The position numbers were made by a program, and so were the translations under genes. A DNA stretch of 64,000 nucleotides. Origin: an uncultured Clostridia bacterium (GTDB taxonomy: Bacteria; Bacillota; Clostridia; TANB77; CAG-508). The stretch spans positions 56,542-120,541 of the forward strand of contig CATJWN010000070.1 of NCBI GenBank assembly GCA_949745595.1, read 5' to 3'. Positions 9,615 through 18,467 of this stretch are shown here, piece after piece; position 1 is the stretch's first letter; each line of letters begins with the position of its first letter. The notes under the pieces were generated by a model. It saw only the letters and a list, made by a program, of their open reading frames with translations, had not been told where the DNA came from and did no database searches.

Positions 9615-10097
9615 GAATACTTGGTATAGATCCAGGCTTTGCAATAACACGGATATAGTGTAATTGATTATACTGGAAATAAGTTTAAGTTAATAACTGC
9701 AGGAGCTGTGGAAACAAAGGCAAAAACGCCTTTTCCATATAGACTTTCAAAAATATATGACGATATAAATTCGATAATTAATGAATATAACCCTGAGGCT
9801 ATGTCAATTGAAGAGTTATTTTTCAATAACAATATTAAAACAGGTATAAATGTTGCACAAGCGAGGGGTATTGTACTTCTTTGTGGATATCAGCATCAAA
9901 TCCCAATTTTTGAATATACTCCACTTCAAGTAAAGCAAGCGGTAGTAGGTTATGGACGAGCTGAGAAAAAGCAAGTACAAAAAATGGTACAATCTATACT
10001 AAAAGTAGATAAGATACCAAAACTAGATGATATTACTGATAGTATGGCGATTGCTATATGTCATGCTCACTCTTCTAAATTCTCAGAGGCGTTATAA
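9611..10097 (+). CDS. ruvC: Holliday junction resolvase RuvC, needs +1 recoding
   Basis: RuvC cuts four-way DNA junctions as a dimer. The ATG at 9611 gives GIDPGFAIT, with the first catalytic Asp at residue 7, but after ACA (9647-9649) the zero frame reads CGG ATA TAG and stops. Skipping the C at 9650 gives T-G-Y-S-V-I-D-Y, the conserved family sequence, and the frame then runs to 10097 for 161 residues, the usual length. The other acidic residues are in place: Glu in SIEELFF and the two Asp of DITDSMAIAICH. Without recoding the product would have 15 residues. ruvA and ruvB are not in the window. Confidence 0.92.
9650..9653 (+). other. CGGA +1 recoding site in ruvC
   Basis: Context ACA-CGG-ATA-TAG. 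The C is extra; GGA encodes the conserved Gly of the TGY motif. Confidence 0.9.
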
Positions 10098-10127
10098 AAG
10101 TATAAATTAATAATATAAAAGGAAATT

Positions 10128-10706
10128 ATGGAGCTAAATAATATAAAAACTAAATTTTTAGGAAAAGTAATTAAATATTTTGAGGTTTTGCCTTCAACAC
10201 AAAGCTATGTTAAAGAGTTGGATAAGAATAATAAAATTGAAGAGGGCGAGATTGTTTTTGCAGAAAGACAAACTGCTGGAATCGGTACACATTCGAGAAA
10301 ATGGTATACAGGAAAAAAAGATAACTTAGCTTTTAGTTTTGTAATTTACCCAAATTGTAATATAAAAAAGTTAGATAATTTAACACTTATTATTGCTGAG
10401 AGTTTTATACAAGCAATTAGAGAGTTATATCTTATAACTCTTGAAATAAAAGTTCCAAATGATATAGTTTTTAAAAACAAAAAAATGGGTGGAATACTTA
10501 CTGAAAGCATAACAGAAGGAGAGAAAACAAAAAAAGTTTTTATTGGAATTGGTTTTAATGTAAATGAAAATAATTTTCCAGGCAATTTAGGTGAAATAGC
10601 TACTTCATTAAAAAGAGAGTTTAAAGCAGATTTTTCTAGGGAAGATATATTAGGCAAATTTTTAGAAATATTTGAAAAAAGATATTTAGAATTGATTGAA
10701 AGGTAA
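10128..10706 (+). CDS. birA: Biotin-protein ligase, monofunctional
   Basis: This 192-residue enzyme has the BPL/LplA fold and attaches biotin to carboxyl-carrier proteins through biotinyl-AMP. Visible features are VLPSTQSYVKEL (substrate contact), ERQTAGIGTHSRKW in the adenylate loop position, KVPNDIVFKNKKMGGILTES with the biotin-contacting Lys, and IGIGFNVN. The usual KWPND reads KVPND and the GRGRxGR loop is degenerate (AGIGTHSR), so activity may be modest or the substrate may differ. There is no N-terminal helix-turn-helix, so it is not a repressor. It follows ruvC after 30 bases, and the ABC ATPase starts four bases after its stop. Confidence 0.8.
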   Translation: MELNNIKTKFLGKVIKYFEVLPSTQSYVKELDKNNKIEEGEIVFAERQTAGIGTHSRKWYTGKKDNLAFSFVIYPNCNIKKLDNLTLIIAESFIQAIRELYLITLEIKVPNDIVFKNKKMGGILTESITEGEKTKKVFIGIGFNVNENNFPGNLGEIATSLKREFKADFSREDILGKFLEIFEKRYLELIER

Positions 10707-10710
10707 AGCA

Positions 10711-11433
10711 ATGATTGAAATTAAAAATGTTACGAAATCATATGTGAAAAACAAAAAGACTATTGATAATTTGAATTTACAAATTAAAGACGGAGAAATC
10801 TTTGGATTTCTAGGACCAAATGGAGCAGGAAAGACAACTACTATAAAAATGATTACTGGCATTTTAAAAATAGACGAAGGTGATATTTTGATAGATGGAA
10901 AATCTATTAAAGAAAGTCCAGTAGATGCTAAAATGAGTTTTGGGTTCGTGCCAGATTCTCCAGATATGTTTTTGAAGCTAAAAGGCATTGAATATCTTAA
11001 TTTTATAGCAGATATATACAAGGTACCTGCTGAGGATAAAAAGGAAAGGATAGAAGAACTTTCAAAGGAGTTTGAAATATATGAAAATTTGAATGAGCAA
11101 ATTCAAAGTTATTCACATGGAATGAGGCAGAAGATACTTATAATAGGTGTATTGCTTCATGAACCTAAAAATTGGATTTTAGATGAGCCATTAACTGGTT
11201 TGGATCCAAAATCTGCTTATGATTTAAAAGAAATGATGAAGTCTCATAGTAAGAAGGGAAATACTGTATTTTTCTCAACACATGTTTTAGAAGTTGCTGA
11301 AAAATTGTGTGATAGAATAGGAATTATAAATCAAGGAAAATTGATCTTTGTTGGTACTTATGAAGAAATGAAAGAACAATTTAAAGGTAACAATTCTTTA
11401 GAAGAAATATTCCTAGAAATGACAGAGAAATAG
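10711..11433 (+). CDS. ABC transporter ATP-binding protein
   Basis: This 240-residue ATPase has every signature: Walker A GPNGAGKTTT near residue 37, signature YSHGMRQK near residue 132, Walker B ILDEPLTGLDP near residue 153 and the switch His in STHV. It resembles ATPases of ABC-2 exporters (CcmA/EcsA-like). The ATG at 10711 follows GAAAGG; an in-frame TTG 15 bases earlier overlaps birA and is less likely. Together with the next gene, 17 bases downstream, it should form an exporter; the substrate is unknown. Confidence 0.9.
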   Translation: MIEIKNVTKSYVKNKKTIDNLNLQIKDGEIFGFLGPNGAGKTTTIKMITGILKIDEGDILIDGKSIKESPVDAKMSFGFVPDSPDMFLKLKGIEYLNFIADIYKVPAEDKKERIEELSKEFEIYENLNEQIQSYSHGMRQKILIIGVLLHEPKNWILDEPLTGLDPKSAYDLKEMMKSHSKKGNTVFFSTHVLEVAEKLCDRIGIINQGKLIFVGTYEEMKEQFKGNNSLEEIFLEMTEK

Positions 11434-11450
11434 AAAGGACTTTTTGACCA

Positions 11451-13079
11451 ATGAAAGAGACTTTAATACTAAGTAAGATATTATTAAAAAATTCATTAAA
11501 TATAAATAACGGAAAATCAAAACTAAAAGCAACAGCTAAAAAACTACTTGTGTTTTTTGCTGTTGCTTATATTGCTTGTGTAATGGGTTTCTTAAGTGTA
11601 GAACTAATAAATACTTTAAAGACAGTAAATCAAACAGGCATATTTTTAAGTTTGTGTCTTATATTGACAGTTGCAGTTTCTTTAATTAGAAGTATTATTT
11701 CGTCATTACAACTATTGTATTTTTCAAAGGATATAGAATATTTGTTGCCGCTTCCAATTTCAGCTTTAAAAATTGTTTTAGCAAAATTTAATGTAATTAT
11801 AATATCTAGTTATGTTTTAGAAATTTTTACACTTGCTATTCCTTTAATAATTTATGGAATATATATGATGCAAGAAGTTCATTTTTTTATAATGACAGGT
11901 ATAGTGTTTATGTTTTTACCAATAATACCAACTATCTTAAGTGCTTTAATATCAATAGTTTTAATGAGATTTACAAATATATTTAAAAACAAGGATACTG
12001 TTCAATATATAACAGTAATAATGGCTTTTGTTTTAGTTATAGTAATGCAATTTTATATTATGAATAATTCAGAAATGACAGAGTTTATGTTTGCAAACAA
12101 ACTATTAGAAGTAGATGGAATTGCGAAAGAGCTTTCAAATTATGTAATAATAGTAAAACAAGCTTTTATTTCACTTACTGAATTTGAAGGATTAGAATAT
12201 GTTAAAAATGCTATCCTTTTAGTAGGAGAAAGCATTACGGTGTATTTATTAACGGGACTACTCACAGCAAAAACCTATATCAAAAGTGCAACCAATATTA
12301 CTTCTGTTAAAAGGGTAAAAAATGCAAAACTTAATATTTCAAAAAGGAGTATAGCAAGATCGTATATAGATAAAGAAGTAAAAATGCTATTTAGAACACC
12401 TGCATTTTTCTTAAATACAGTTTTGCCGATTTTTATTTTACCTGTGCTATTAGTACTACCATTTATAGATGTTGACATGGCAAGTGCAGAAGATATATCA
12501 ATTGCTATTAAAATAATTTCAGAAAACTTACAAAATACTATGGGACTTGCAATTATTTTATGTATAATGCTTTTTCTCTATATATTTAATTATATTTCAG
12601 TTACTAGTATTTCTAGAGAAGGCGAAAATGCAATTATTATGAAGTATCTGCCAATTGATCTTAACAAGCAATGTAGATATAAAGCAGTGCCAGGTTTCTT
12701 GTTAAATTTATTTCCGATTTTGCTTGTGACAATAGGTATTAAATTTATTTTTTCAGTAAATAATATTTTTATATTAGAAATATTACTAATAGGTTTAATT
12801 TTAAATGTGTTTATAAATTATTGTGGTGTTCTTATAGATATTATAAATCCAAAATTACATTGGACTACGGAGTATTCAGTAGTTAAGCAAAATATTAATA
12901 TGCTATGGTATATGCTATTTATGATAGCTTTGGGATTTGCTATATTTGCTATTTGCTCATGCTTTGATAATATCCATATAGTTACTATGCTTTTAATTGC
13001 AATTTTAGCAATTACAATAGCATTTTTAGATAATTTTGTTAAACAATATAATATAAACCTATTTAAAAAGATTAGTTAG
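11451..13079 (+). CDS. ABC-2-type exporter permease, about 12 membrane helices
   Basis: This is a 542-residue polytopic membrane protein. Hydrophobic segments recur through its length, for example about residues 30-52, 64-82, 112-136, 144-170, 183-204, 262-275, 318-340, 360-383, 407-430, 435-455, 480-505 and 509-528. Short basic linkers fit a permease made as one long chain. It is paired with the ATPase 17 bases upstream. The substrate, such as a peptide, lipid or drug, cannot be inferred. It ends 11 bases before the start of the ATP-grasp gene. Confidence 0.75.
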   Translation: MKETLILSKILLKNSLNINNGKSKLKATAKKLLVFFAVAYIACVMGFLSVELINTLKTVNQTGIFLSLCLILTVAVSLIRSIISSLQLLYFSKDIEYLLPLPISALKIVLAKFNVIIISSYVLEIFTLAIPLIIYGIYMMQEVHFFIMTGIVFMFLPIIPTILSALISIVLMRFTNIFKNKDTVQYITVIMAFVLVIVMQFYIMNNSEMTEFMFANKLLEVDGIAKELSNYVIIVKQAFISLTEFEGLEYVKNAILLVGESITVYLLTGLLTAKTYIKSATNITSVKRVKNAKLNISKRSIARSYIDKEVKMLFRTPAFFLNTVLPIFILPVLLVLPFIDVDMASAEDISIAIKIISENLQNTMGLAIILCIMLFLYIFNYISVTSISREGENAIIMKYLPIDLNKQCRYKAVPGFLLNLFPILLVTIGIKFIFSVNNIFILEILLIGLILNVFINYCGVLIDIINPKLHWTTEYSVVKQNINMLWYMLFMIALGFAIFAICSCFDNIHIVTMLLIAILAITIAFLDNFVKQYNINLFKKIS

Positions 13080-13090
13080 AAGGGATGTTT

Positions 13091-13891
13091 ATGAAAACTA
13101 CAGAAACATTAAAACTTATTGAAGAAATTTGTAAAGAAAAGGAAATTGATGTAAAGGTGCTTTCTTTTGGGTGGGTAAGAGCGCTTACAAAGAATGGAAA
13201 AATTCGTTATATAGTAGACGAAGCTTTTGATTTAAATCCAGCAGGAAGTTTTCTTATTGTAAATGACAAGTATGCAACTTATGAGGTTTTAAAAAATAAT
13301 AATGTAAGAGTTTTAAGGCATAGAGCGCTATTTAATAAAGAAGGAAGAGAAGAATATGCTAAAGATATAGAGCAAGAAGTGGAAAAAGCTATAGAAGAAT
13401 ATGGAGAAAAATTAGTAATTAAAGCTAATGATTCTTCAGAAGGAAGAGATGTATTTCTAGCAGAGACAAAAGAGCAAGCGATAAATGCTATAAAAGATAT
13501 TTTTAGCAGACATTTTTTGAATTTAAGTATTTGTCCTTTTGAAGAAATAGAAGCTGAGTATAGAGTAATTTGCTTAGATGGTGAGATTTTATGTTGTTAT
13601 AAAAAGATTGCTGCTAATTGGAAACACAATTTATCAAGAGGTGCTAGAATTGTAACAGATATAGAAAACGATGAAAAAATTGACGAAATAAAGGCACTTG
13701 CTTTAAATGCTTTTAAAGCAGTTGATGCTAGATTTGTAAGTGTGGATGTTTCAAAAAAGGCAAATGGCGAAATTTTTATAATGGAAATAAATGGTAGTGT
13801 TTGTATGAATAAATTTATCACAGATGCACCAAATGGCAAGGAAATTGCAAGAAAAATATATGGAAAAGCTATCGACAAAATGTTTGAGTAA
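13091..13891 (+). CDS. ATP-grasp domain protein, RimK-like
   Basis: This is 266 residues from the second ATG; the first, at 13085, lies only two bases from GAAGGG. It has an N-terminal pre-ATP-grasp region (SFLIVNDKYATYEVL), the ATP-grasp lysine in KLVIKANDSSEGRDVFL (about residues 116-132), FEEIEAEYRVICLDG, and the Mg-binding end VDVSKKANGEIFIMEINGSV near residue 245. The pattern is that of carboxylate-amine ligases of the RimK or cyanophycin-synthetase type. The substrate is unknown. A promoter directly downstream separates it from the purine genes. Confidence 0.75.
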   Translation: MKTTETLKLIEEICKEKEIDVKVLSFGWVRALTKNGKIRYIVDEAFDLNPAGSFLIVNDKYATYEVLKNNNVRVLRHRALFNKEGREEYAKDIEQEVEKAIEEYGEKLVIKANDSSEGRDVFLAETKEQAINAIKDIFSRHFLNLSICPFEEIEAEYRVICLDGEILCCYKKIAANWKHNLSRGARIVTDIENDEKIDEIKALALNAFKAVDARFVSVDVSKKANGEIFIMEINGSVCMNKFITDAPNGKEIARKIYGKAIDKMFE

Positions 13892-13894
13892 TAG

Positions 13895-13923
13895 TTGATT
13901 TATTAGGTAAAATAATGTATAAT
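13895..13923 (+). promoter_or_regulatory. Sigma-A-type promoter of the purD-purN-purF operon
   Basis: TTGATT at 13895-13900 and TATAAT at 13918-13923 with a 17-base spacer, 38 bases before purD. I see no purine riboswitch in the short leader. Confidence 0.75.
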
Positions 13924-13960
13924 TTTGTATGTAGTTAATAAAACAAGGAGGAACTTTATT

Positions 13961-15262
13961 TTGGAAAAATGTTTGTTGTTAGGTAATGGTGGTAGAGAAG
14001 CTGTTATTGCAGAAAATATTGCAAAAACTTACAGCTTATATTCAGTGTTACCATATGAAAATCCATCTATAGTAGAATATGTAGAAAAATCAAATGGAAA
14101 ATATATTATTGGTTCTCCATTTGATAAAGAATTAGTTAAAAAATTTATTGAAGAAGAAAATATTGAAGTTTGTGTAATAAGTAGTGATAATTTATTGCAA
14201 GATGGTTTGATTGACTTAGCAAGAAGTTTGGGACTTAAAACATTTGGACCAACAAGCAAGGCAGCAAAACTTGAGTGGAGCAAAACTTATGCATTAGATA
14301 TCGTTCAAAAATTAGCACCAGAAATGGTTATTAAAAATTTTGATATTTCAAGTGTAGAAGAATTAGATAAAGCTGTCGAAAATTATTTAGATGAAAACTT
14401 TGTTGTAAAACCAGAAGGATTAACTGGTGGCAAAGGGGTTAAAGTAGGTGGAGAACATTTTAGTACAAAACAAGAAGGATATGACTATGCTAAAGAATGC
14501 TTAGAAGGCAGTGGCAAAGTTATAGTACAAGATAAAGTAAAAGGTTCTGAGTTTACAGTTATGGTATTAACAGATGGAAAAAATGTAGTACCACTTCCAA
14601 TTACTTTTGATTATCCATATAGATATGAAGAAGATAAAGGACCTGGTACTGGTGGAATGGGATGTATGAGTTTTTCAAACGGTTTACTTCCTTTCTTAGA
14701 GCAAGCAGATGTTGATAAATGTGTTGATTTAATACAAAAAACTATTAATTACGTAAATAGAGAAAGTACTGAATTTACAGGAGTTTTATATGGTGGCTTC
14801 TTTAAAACAGAAGATGGCATTAAATTTATTGAATTTAATGCACGTTTTGGAGATCCAGAAGCAATGAATGTATTAAACAGTCTTGAAACACCTTGGAATG
14901 AAGTTATGGAAAATATCTTTAAACAAAATTTAAGCAAAGAAAATTGTAAATTCAAAAAGACAAATACATTTTTAGTATACATAGTTAGCAAAGATTATGC
15001 AGTTAAGAAAAACAATGAGCCAGTTATTTTCAAATTAAATAAACAAAATATTGAAAATAAAGGTGTTAAAATTTACTTTGCCAATGCAAAAGAGATAGGA
15101 CAAAATGAATATACATCTGTAAGTAATTCAAGACTATTTGCACTTGAGAAAACAGGAGAAGATTTAGTTGAAATAAAAAAAGCTGTTTATAGAGTAATAG
15201 AAGAAGAAGTAGATACAATTTTAGATTATAGAAAAGATATAGGAGAAATTTATGAGCATTAA
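13961..15262 (+). CDS. purD: Phosphoribosylamine-glycine ligase
   Basis: PurD joins 5-phosphoribosylamine to glycine using ATP (second step of purine synthesis). The 433-residue reading starts at the TTG at 13961, nine bases after AAGGAGG. Earlier in-frame starts overlap the promoter. Marks are LLGNGGREAVIA at the N-terminus, FGPTSKAAKLEWSK, the ATP-grasp segment FVVKPEGLTGGKGVKVG near residue 150, DEDKGPGTGGMG-like YEEDKGPGTGGMGCM near residue 229 and EFNARFGDPEAMNVL near residue 294. It overlaps purN by 11 bases. Confidence 0.93.
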   Translation: MEKCLLLGNGGREAVIAENIAKTYSLYSVLPYENPSIVEYVEKSNGKYIIGSPFDKELVKKFIEEENIEVCVISSDNLLQDGLIDLARSLGLKTFGPTSKAAKLEWSKTYALDIVQKLAPEMVIKNFDISSVEELDKAVENYLDENFVVKPEGLTGGKGVKVGGEHFSTKQEGYDYAKECLEGSGKVIVQDKVKGSEFTVMVLTDGKNVVPLPITFDYPYRYEEDKGPGTGGMGCMSFSNGLLPFLEQADVDKCVDLIQKTINYVNRESTEFTGVLYGGFFKTEDGIKFIEFNARFGDPEAMNVLNSLETPWNEVMENIFKQNLSKENCKFKKTNTFLVYIVSKDYAVKKNNEPVIFKLNKQNIENKGVKIYFANAKEIGQNEYTSVSNSRLFALEKTGEDLVEIKKAVYRVIEEEVDTILDYRKDIGEIYEH

Positions 15263-15827
15263 TTTAGCAGTTTTTGCTTCAGGAAGTGGCACAACACTTC
15301 AAGCTATTATTGATAGTATAGAAACTGGAAAATTAGATGCTAAAATTACCATAGTAGTTTCTAATAATCCAGGAGCATATGCATTAGAACGTGCGAGAAA
15401 AGCTAATATATCTACTTATGTTATTACTTCTAAAGGAATAGAGAATATTGATAGTGAGCTTTCTGAAGTTTTAAAAGATTATGAAATAGATTTAATAGTG
15501 TTAGCTGGTTACCTAAGAAAAATAGGTGATAAGCTACTCGAAAAATATAGGATAATAAATACACATCCATCTTTACTTCCAAAGTTTGGAGGGAAAGGAA
15601 TGCATGGAATGCATGTACATCAAGCAGTAATAGATGCTAAAGAAAGTGAAAGTGGTGTAACAGTTCATTTTGTAAATGGTGAGTATGATAGTGGAAGTAT
15701 TATAAGACAGACGACGGTTCCGGTATTAGAAACAGATGATGCAGAAAGTTTATCAGCAAAAGTTCAAAAAGCAGAGAAAATTCAATTAATAGAAGTTTTA
15801 AACAATTTTTCAAAAGGAGTAATTTAA
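15252..15827 (+). CDS. purN: Phosphoribosylglycinamide formyltransferase
   Basis: This 191-residue enzyme transfers formyl from 10-formyl-THF to GAR. It shows VFASGSGTTLQAII at the N-terminus, LAGYLRKIG near residue 86, the catalytic INTHPSLLPKFGGKGMHG near residue 101 with the Asn-His pair, and VTVHFVNGEYDSGSII with the catalytic Asp near residue 143. It overlaps the end of purD and lies five bases before purF, so it is translationally coupled within the operon. Confidence 0.95.
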   Translation: MSINLAVFASGSGTTLQAIIDSIETGKLDAKITIVVSNNPGAYALERARKANISTYVITSKGIENIDSELSEVLKDYEIDLIVLAGYLRKIGDKLLEKYRIINTHPSLLPKFGGKGMHGMHVHQAVIDAKESESGVTVHFVNGEYDSGSIIRQTTVPVLETDDAESLSAKVQKAEKIQLIEVLNNFSKGVI

Positions 15828-15832
15828 AAGGT

Positions 15833-17252
15833 ATGTTTAGTAAAATTAAAGAGGAATGTGGAATTTTTGGAATTTATGCTATGGAGAATGAGGAAGAGCT
15901 AGCACCAACGATTGGTATTGGTTTATCTTGTTTACAACATAGAGGAGAAGAAAGTTGTGGTATTGCAATTAATGATGGAGGACTTGTTACTTGTGAAAAG
16001 GATTTAGGTTTAGTATCAGATGTATTTACACCAGACAGACTTGCAAAATTACCAACAGGAAAGATTGGCATAGGACATGTAAGATATTCTACTACTGGAG
16101 CACCAAAAAGGGAAAATGCACAGCCTATAGTAAAAAGATATGCTAAAGGAAATATATGTGTTGTACATAATGGAAATCTTACAAATACAGAAGAACTTAG
16201 AAATGAATTAGAAGAGCATGGTGCTATATTTAATTCTACAAGTGATACAGAAGTTATTTGTTCTATTATAGCTAGAGAAAGAGTAAAAACAGGTTCAATA
16301 GAAGAAGCTGTCAAGAATGCTACAAAATATTTAAAAGGAGCTTATTCGCTTTTAGTAATGAGTTCAAGAAAATTAGTTGCTGTTCGTGATCCTTATGGTT
16401 TTAGACCATTATGTATGGGAAGAATGGGAGACGATTATGTTTTTGCCTCTGAGAGTTGTGCTTTAGATGTAGCAGGAGCGACTTTTGAAAGAGACATCAA
16501 ACCACGGAGAAATTGTTACATTATATAAAAATGAGATCAAAACAGAAAGTTTTAGAAAAGACGAAAAAGACGGATTATGTATATTTGAATATGTATATTT
16601 TTCAAGACCAGATTCAAATATAGATGGAATGAACGTACATAAATTTAGAGAGCTTGCAGGTAAATATTTAGCAGAACAAGCCCCAGTAGAAGCCGATTTC
16701 GTTGCAGGTGTTCCAGATTCAGGGCTAGATGCTGCACTTGGATATTCAAAATATTCAAAAATACCTTATGATTTAGCTTTTGTAAAAAATAAATATATTG
16801 GTAGAACTTTTATACAATCTACTCAAACTAAAAGAAGAAATCAAGTTGCATTAAAATTAAACCCAATACCATCAACTGTTAAAGATAAGAGAATTATTTT
16901 AGTAGACGACTCAATAGTAAGGGGAACAACAATTACAAGAATAATAAAAGTATTAAGACGCGCAGGAGCAAAAGAAATACATCTAAGAGTTGCTTCACCA
17001 GCATTTTTAGGAATATGTTATTTTGGAACAGATGTAACAGATAAAAATGGTTTAATTGCTACTAAAAAATCAGTAGAAGAAATTAGGCAAGAGATTGGAG
17101 CGGATTCTTTAGAGTATTTAAGTTTAGAAAACTTAAGAAAAATTGCAGAAGGTTCAAATATGAAAGGCTTTTGTGAAGGATGCTTTACTAGCAAATATCC
17201 AATAGAAGTTCCAGACGAAATTCATAAAGACAAATTTGAAAAAATATTCTAA
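15833..17252 (+). CDS. purF: Amidophosphoribosyltransferase PurF, needs +1 recoding
   Basis: PurF makes phosphoribosylamine from PRPP and glutamine, the committed step of purine synthesis. A propeptide MFSKIKEE precedes the catalytic Cys of CGIFGIY. The zero frame stops after 231 residues: ACA TCA AA-type codons reach CCA-CGG-AGA and end at 16526. Skipping the C at 16505 gives IKPGEIVTLYKN, with the conserved P-G-E, and continues to 17252 for 472 residues, the family length. The second half carries the PRPP loop ILVDDSIVRGTT and C-terminal cysteines (GFCEGCFTSKYP) expected of the iron-sulfur type enzyme. Last gene of the pur operon. Confidence 0.95.
16505..16508 (+). other. CGGA +1 recoding site in purF
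   Basis: Context AAA-CCA-CGG-AGA. GGA supplies the conserved Gly of the PGE motif between the amidase and phosphoribosyltransferase domains. Confidence 0.9.
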
Positions 17253-17294
17253 AATAACAACATACTAAATATACTGTATTTAGTGAGGTATAGT

Positions 17295-18423
17295 ATGTTT
17301 AATGTAGCAGTTATAAACTTAAAAAGTTTAATAAAACATATAGTAAAAATAATCATTGCAGTAATTATTATTGCAATGATTTTTAATTTATTTATAAGGA
17401 AATCTTATATAGATAGTTATAGTTTTCATATAGCTTGCATAAATTTGATTTCTAGTAATCTAGCAGTTTCATGTGTATATGAGGAAGAAAATGAAGGAGT
17501 AAGTTTAGGAACACTTTTAGGACATGAACTTGTAATTTTTGGAAGCCAAGGGGTATTTGCGTTTGAAGATACAAACTCAAAAGAAGTGGTAGAAGCAGAA
17601 AAGAATGACGAAGAAGTGCCTCAGGAAGAAATAGTAGAAAATACTCCAGAAGATATTCATACACTTACTACACAGGTAATTGAAGAAAATAATAAAGTAG
17701 ATAAATTTACTAATACTTATGGAAGCGTAAAAATTAGAAATGAGAGTAAATATGAGCTAACAGAAGATATGATAAGACCTACAGTAGATTTCAATAATAA
17801 AAAAGATATTATTATTTTCCATACACATACTTGTGAAAGTTATACGTCAACAGAAAAATATAATTATGTATCAACAGGAAATTTTAGAACTACAGACCTA
17901 AATTTTTCAGTTGCGCATGTCGGAGAAGTTCTTAATCAAAGACTTACTGAAAGAGGATATAATGTGACACATGACCAGACTTATCATGACTATCCAGCCT
18001 ACACTGGTTCTTATAATCGTTCTTATGCAACTGTTGACAAACTAATATCAGGAGATGTATGGACAGAATTTGTTATAGATTTACATAGAGATGCAATGGG
18101 AAATAGTAGCGAATACGCACCAGCAGTTAGAATAGGAGATGAGGTTGGAGCACAGCTAATGTTCGTTATGGGAACAGATGGTGGAGGATTAGAACACCCA
18201 AACTGGCTTAATAATTTTAAACTAGCAGTTAAGATACAAGAAAAAGCAAATGAACTTTATCCTCGGATTATTTAAGCCAATTATCTTAAGAAATTCAAGA
18301 TATAATCAGAACTTAGCAAGTGGAGCTTGTATAATAGAAGTAGGTGCAACAGGAAATACACTTGAACAGTGTGAAGTAAGCATGAAGTACTTAGCAAATG
18401 TTATAGCAGAAGTAATGAAATAA
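17295..18423 (+). CDS. spoIIP: Stage II sporulation protein P, needs +1 recoding
   Basis: SpoIIP is the cell-wall amidase/endopeptidase that, with SpoIID and SpoIIM, dissolves septal peptidoglycan so that the mother cell can engulf the forespore. One N-terminal membrane helix (about residues 15-34) is followed by an acidic linker and the catalytic domain: IIFHTHTCESY near residue 175, VIDLHRDAMG, and VGATGNTLEQ near the end. The zero frame ends at 18275; skipping the C at 18264 gives LYPGLFKPIILRNSRYN and reaches 18423, for 375 residues. ATG at 17295 is preferred over a GTG 12 bases earlier. CATACTA at 17261-17267 resembles a sporulation sigma -10 box, without a clear -35. Confidence 0.92.
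18264..18267 (+). other. CGGA +1 recoding site in spoIIP
   Basis: Context TAT-CCT-CGG-ATT. GGA supplies the conserved Gly of the YPGL segment. Confidence 0.9.
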
Positions 18424-18426
18424 AAA

Positions 18427-18453
18427 AGCTCTTGCAGATTCTTTGCAAGAGCT
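18427..18453. terminator. Bidirectional terminator between spoIIP and the unknown membrane protein
   Basis: AGCTCTTGCA and TGCAAGAGCT form a perfect 10-bp stem. The T-run is strongest on the minus strand, for the convergent gene. Confidence 0.85.
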
Positions 18454-18467
18454 AAAATATTTATATA

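Noticed and set aside
17262..17282. ACTAAATA...TATTTAGT hairpin after purF as a terminator
   Set aside because: No T-run follows; it overlaps the possible spoIIP promoter, so I left it uncalled.
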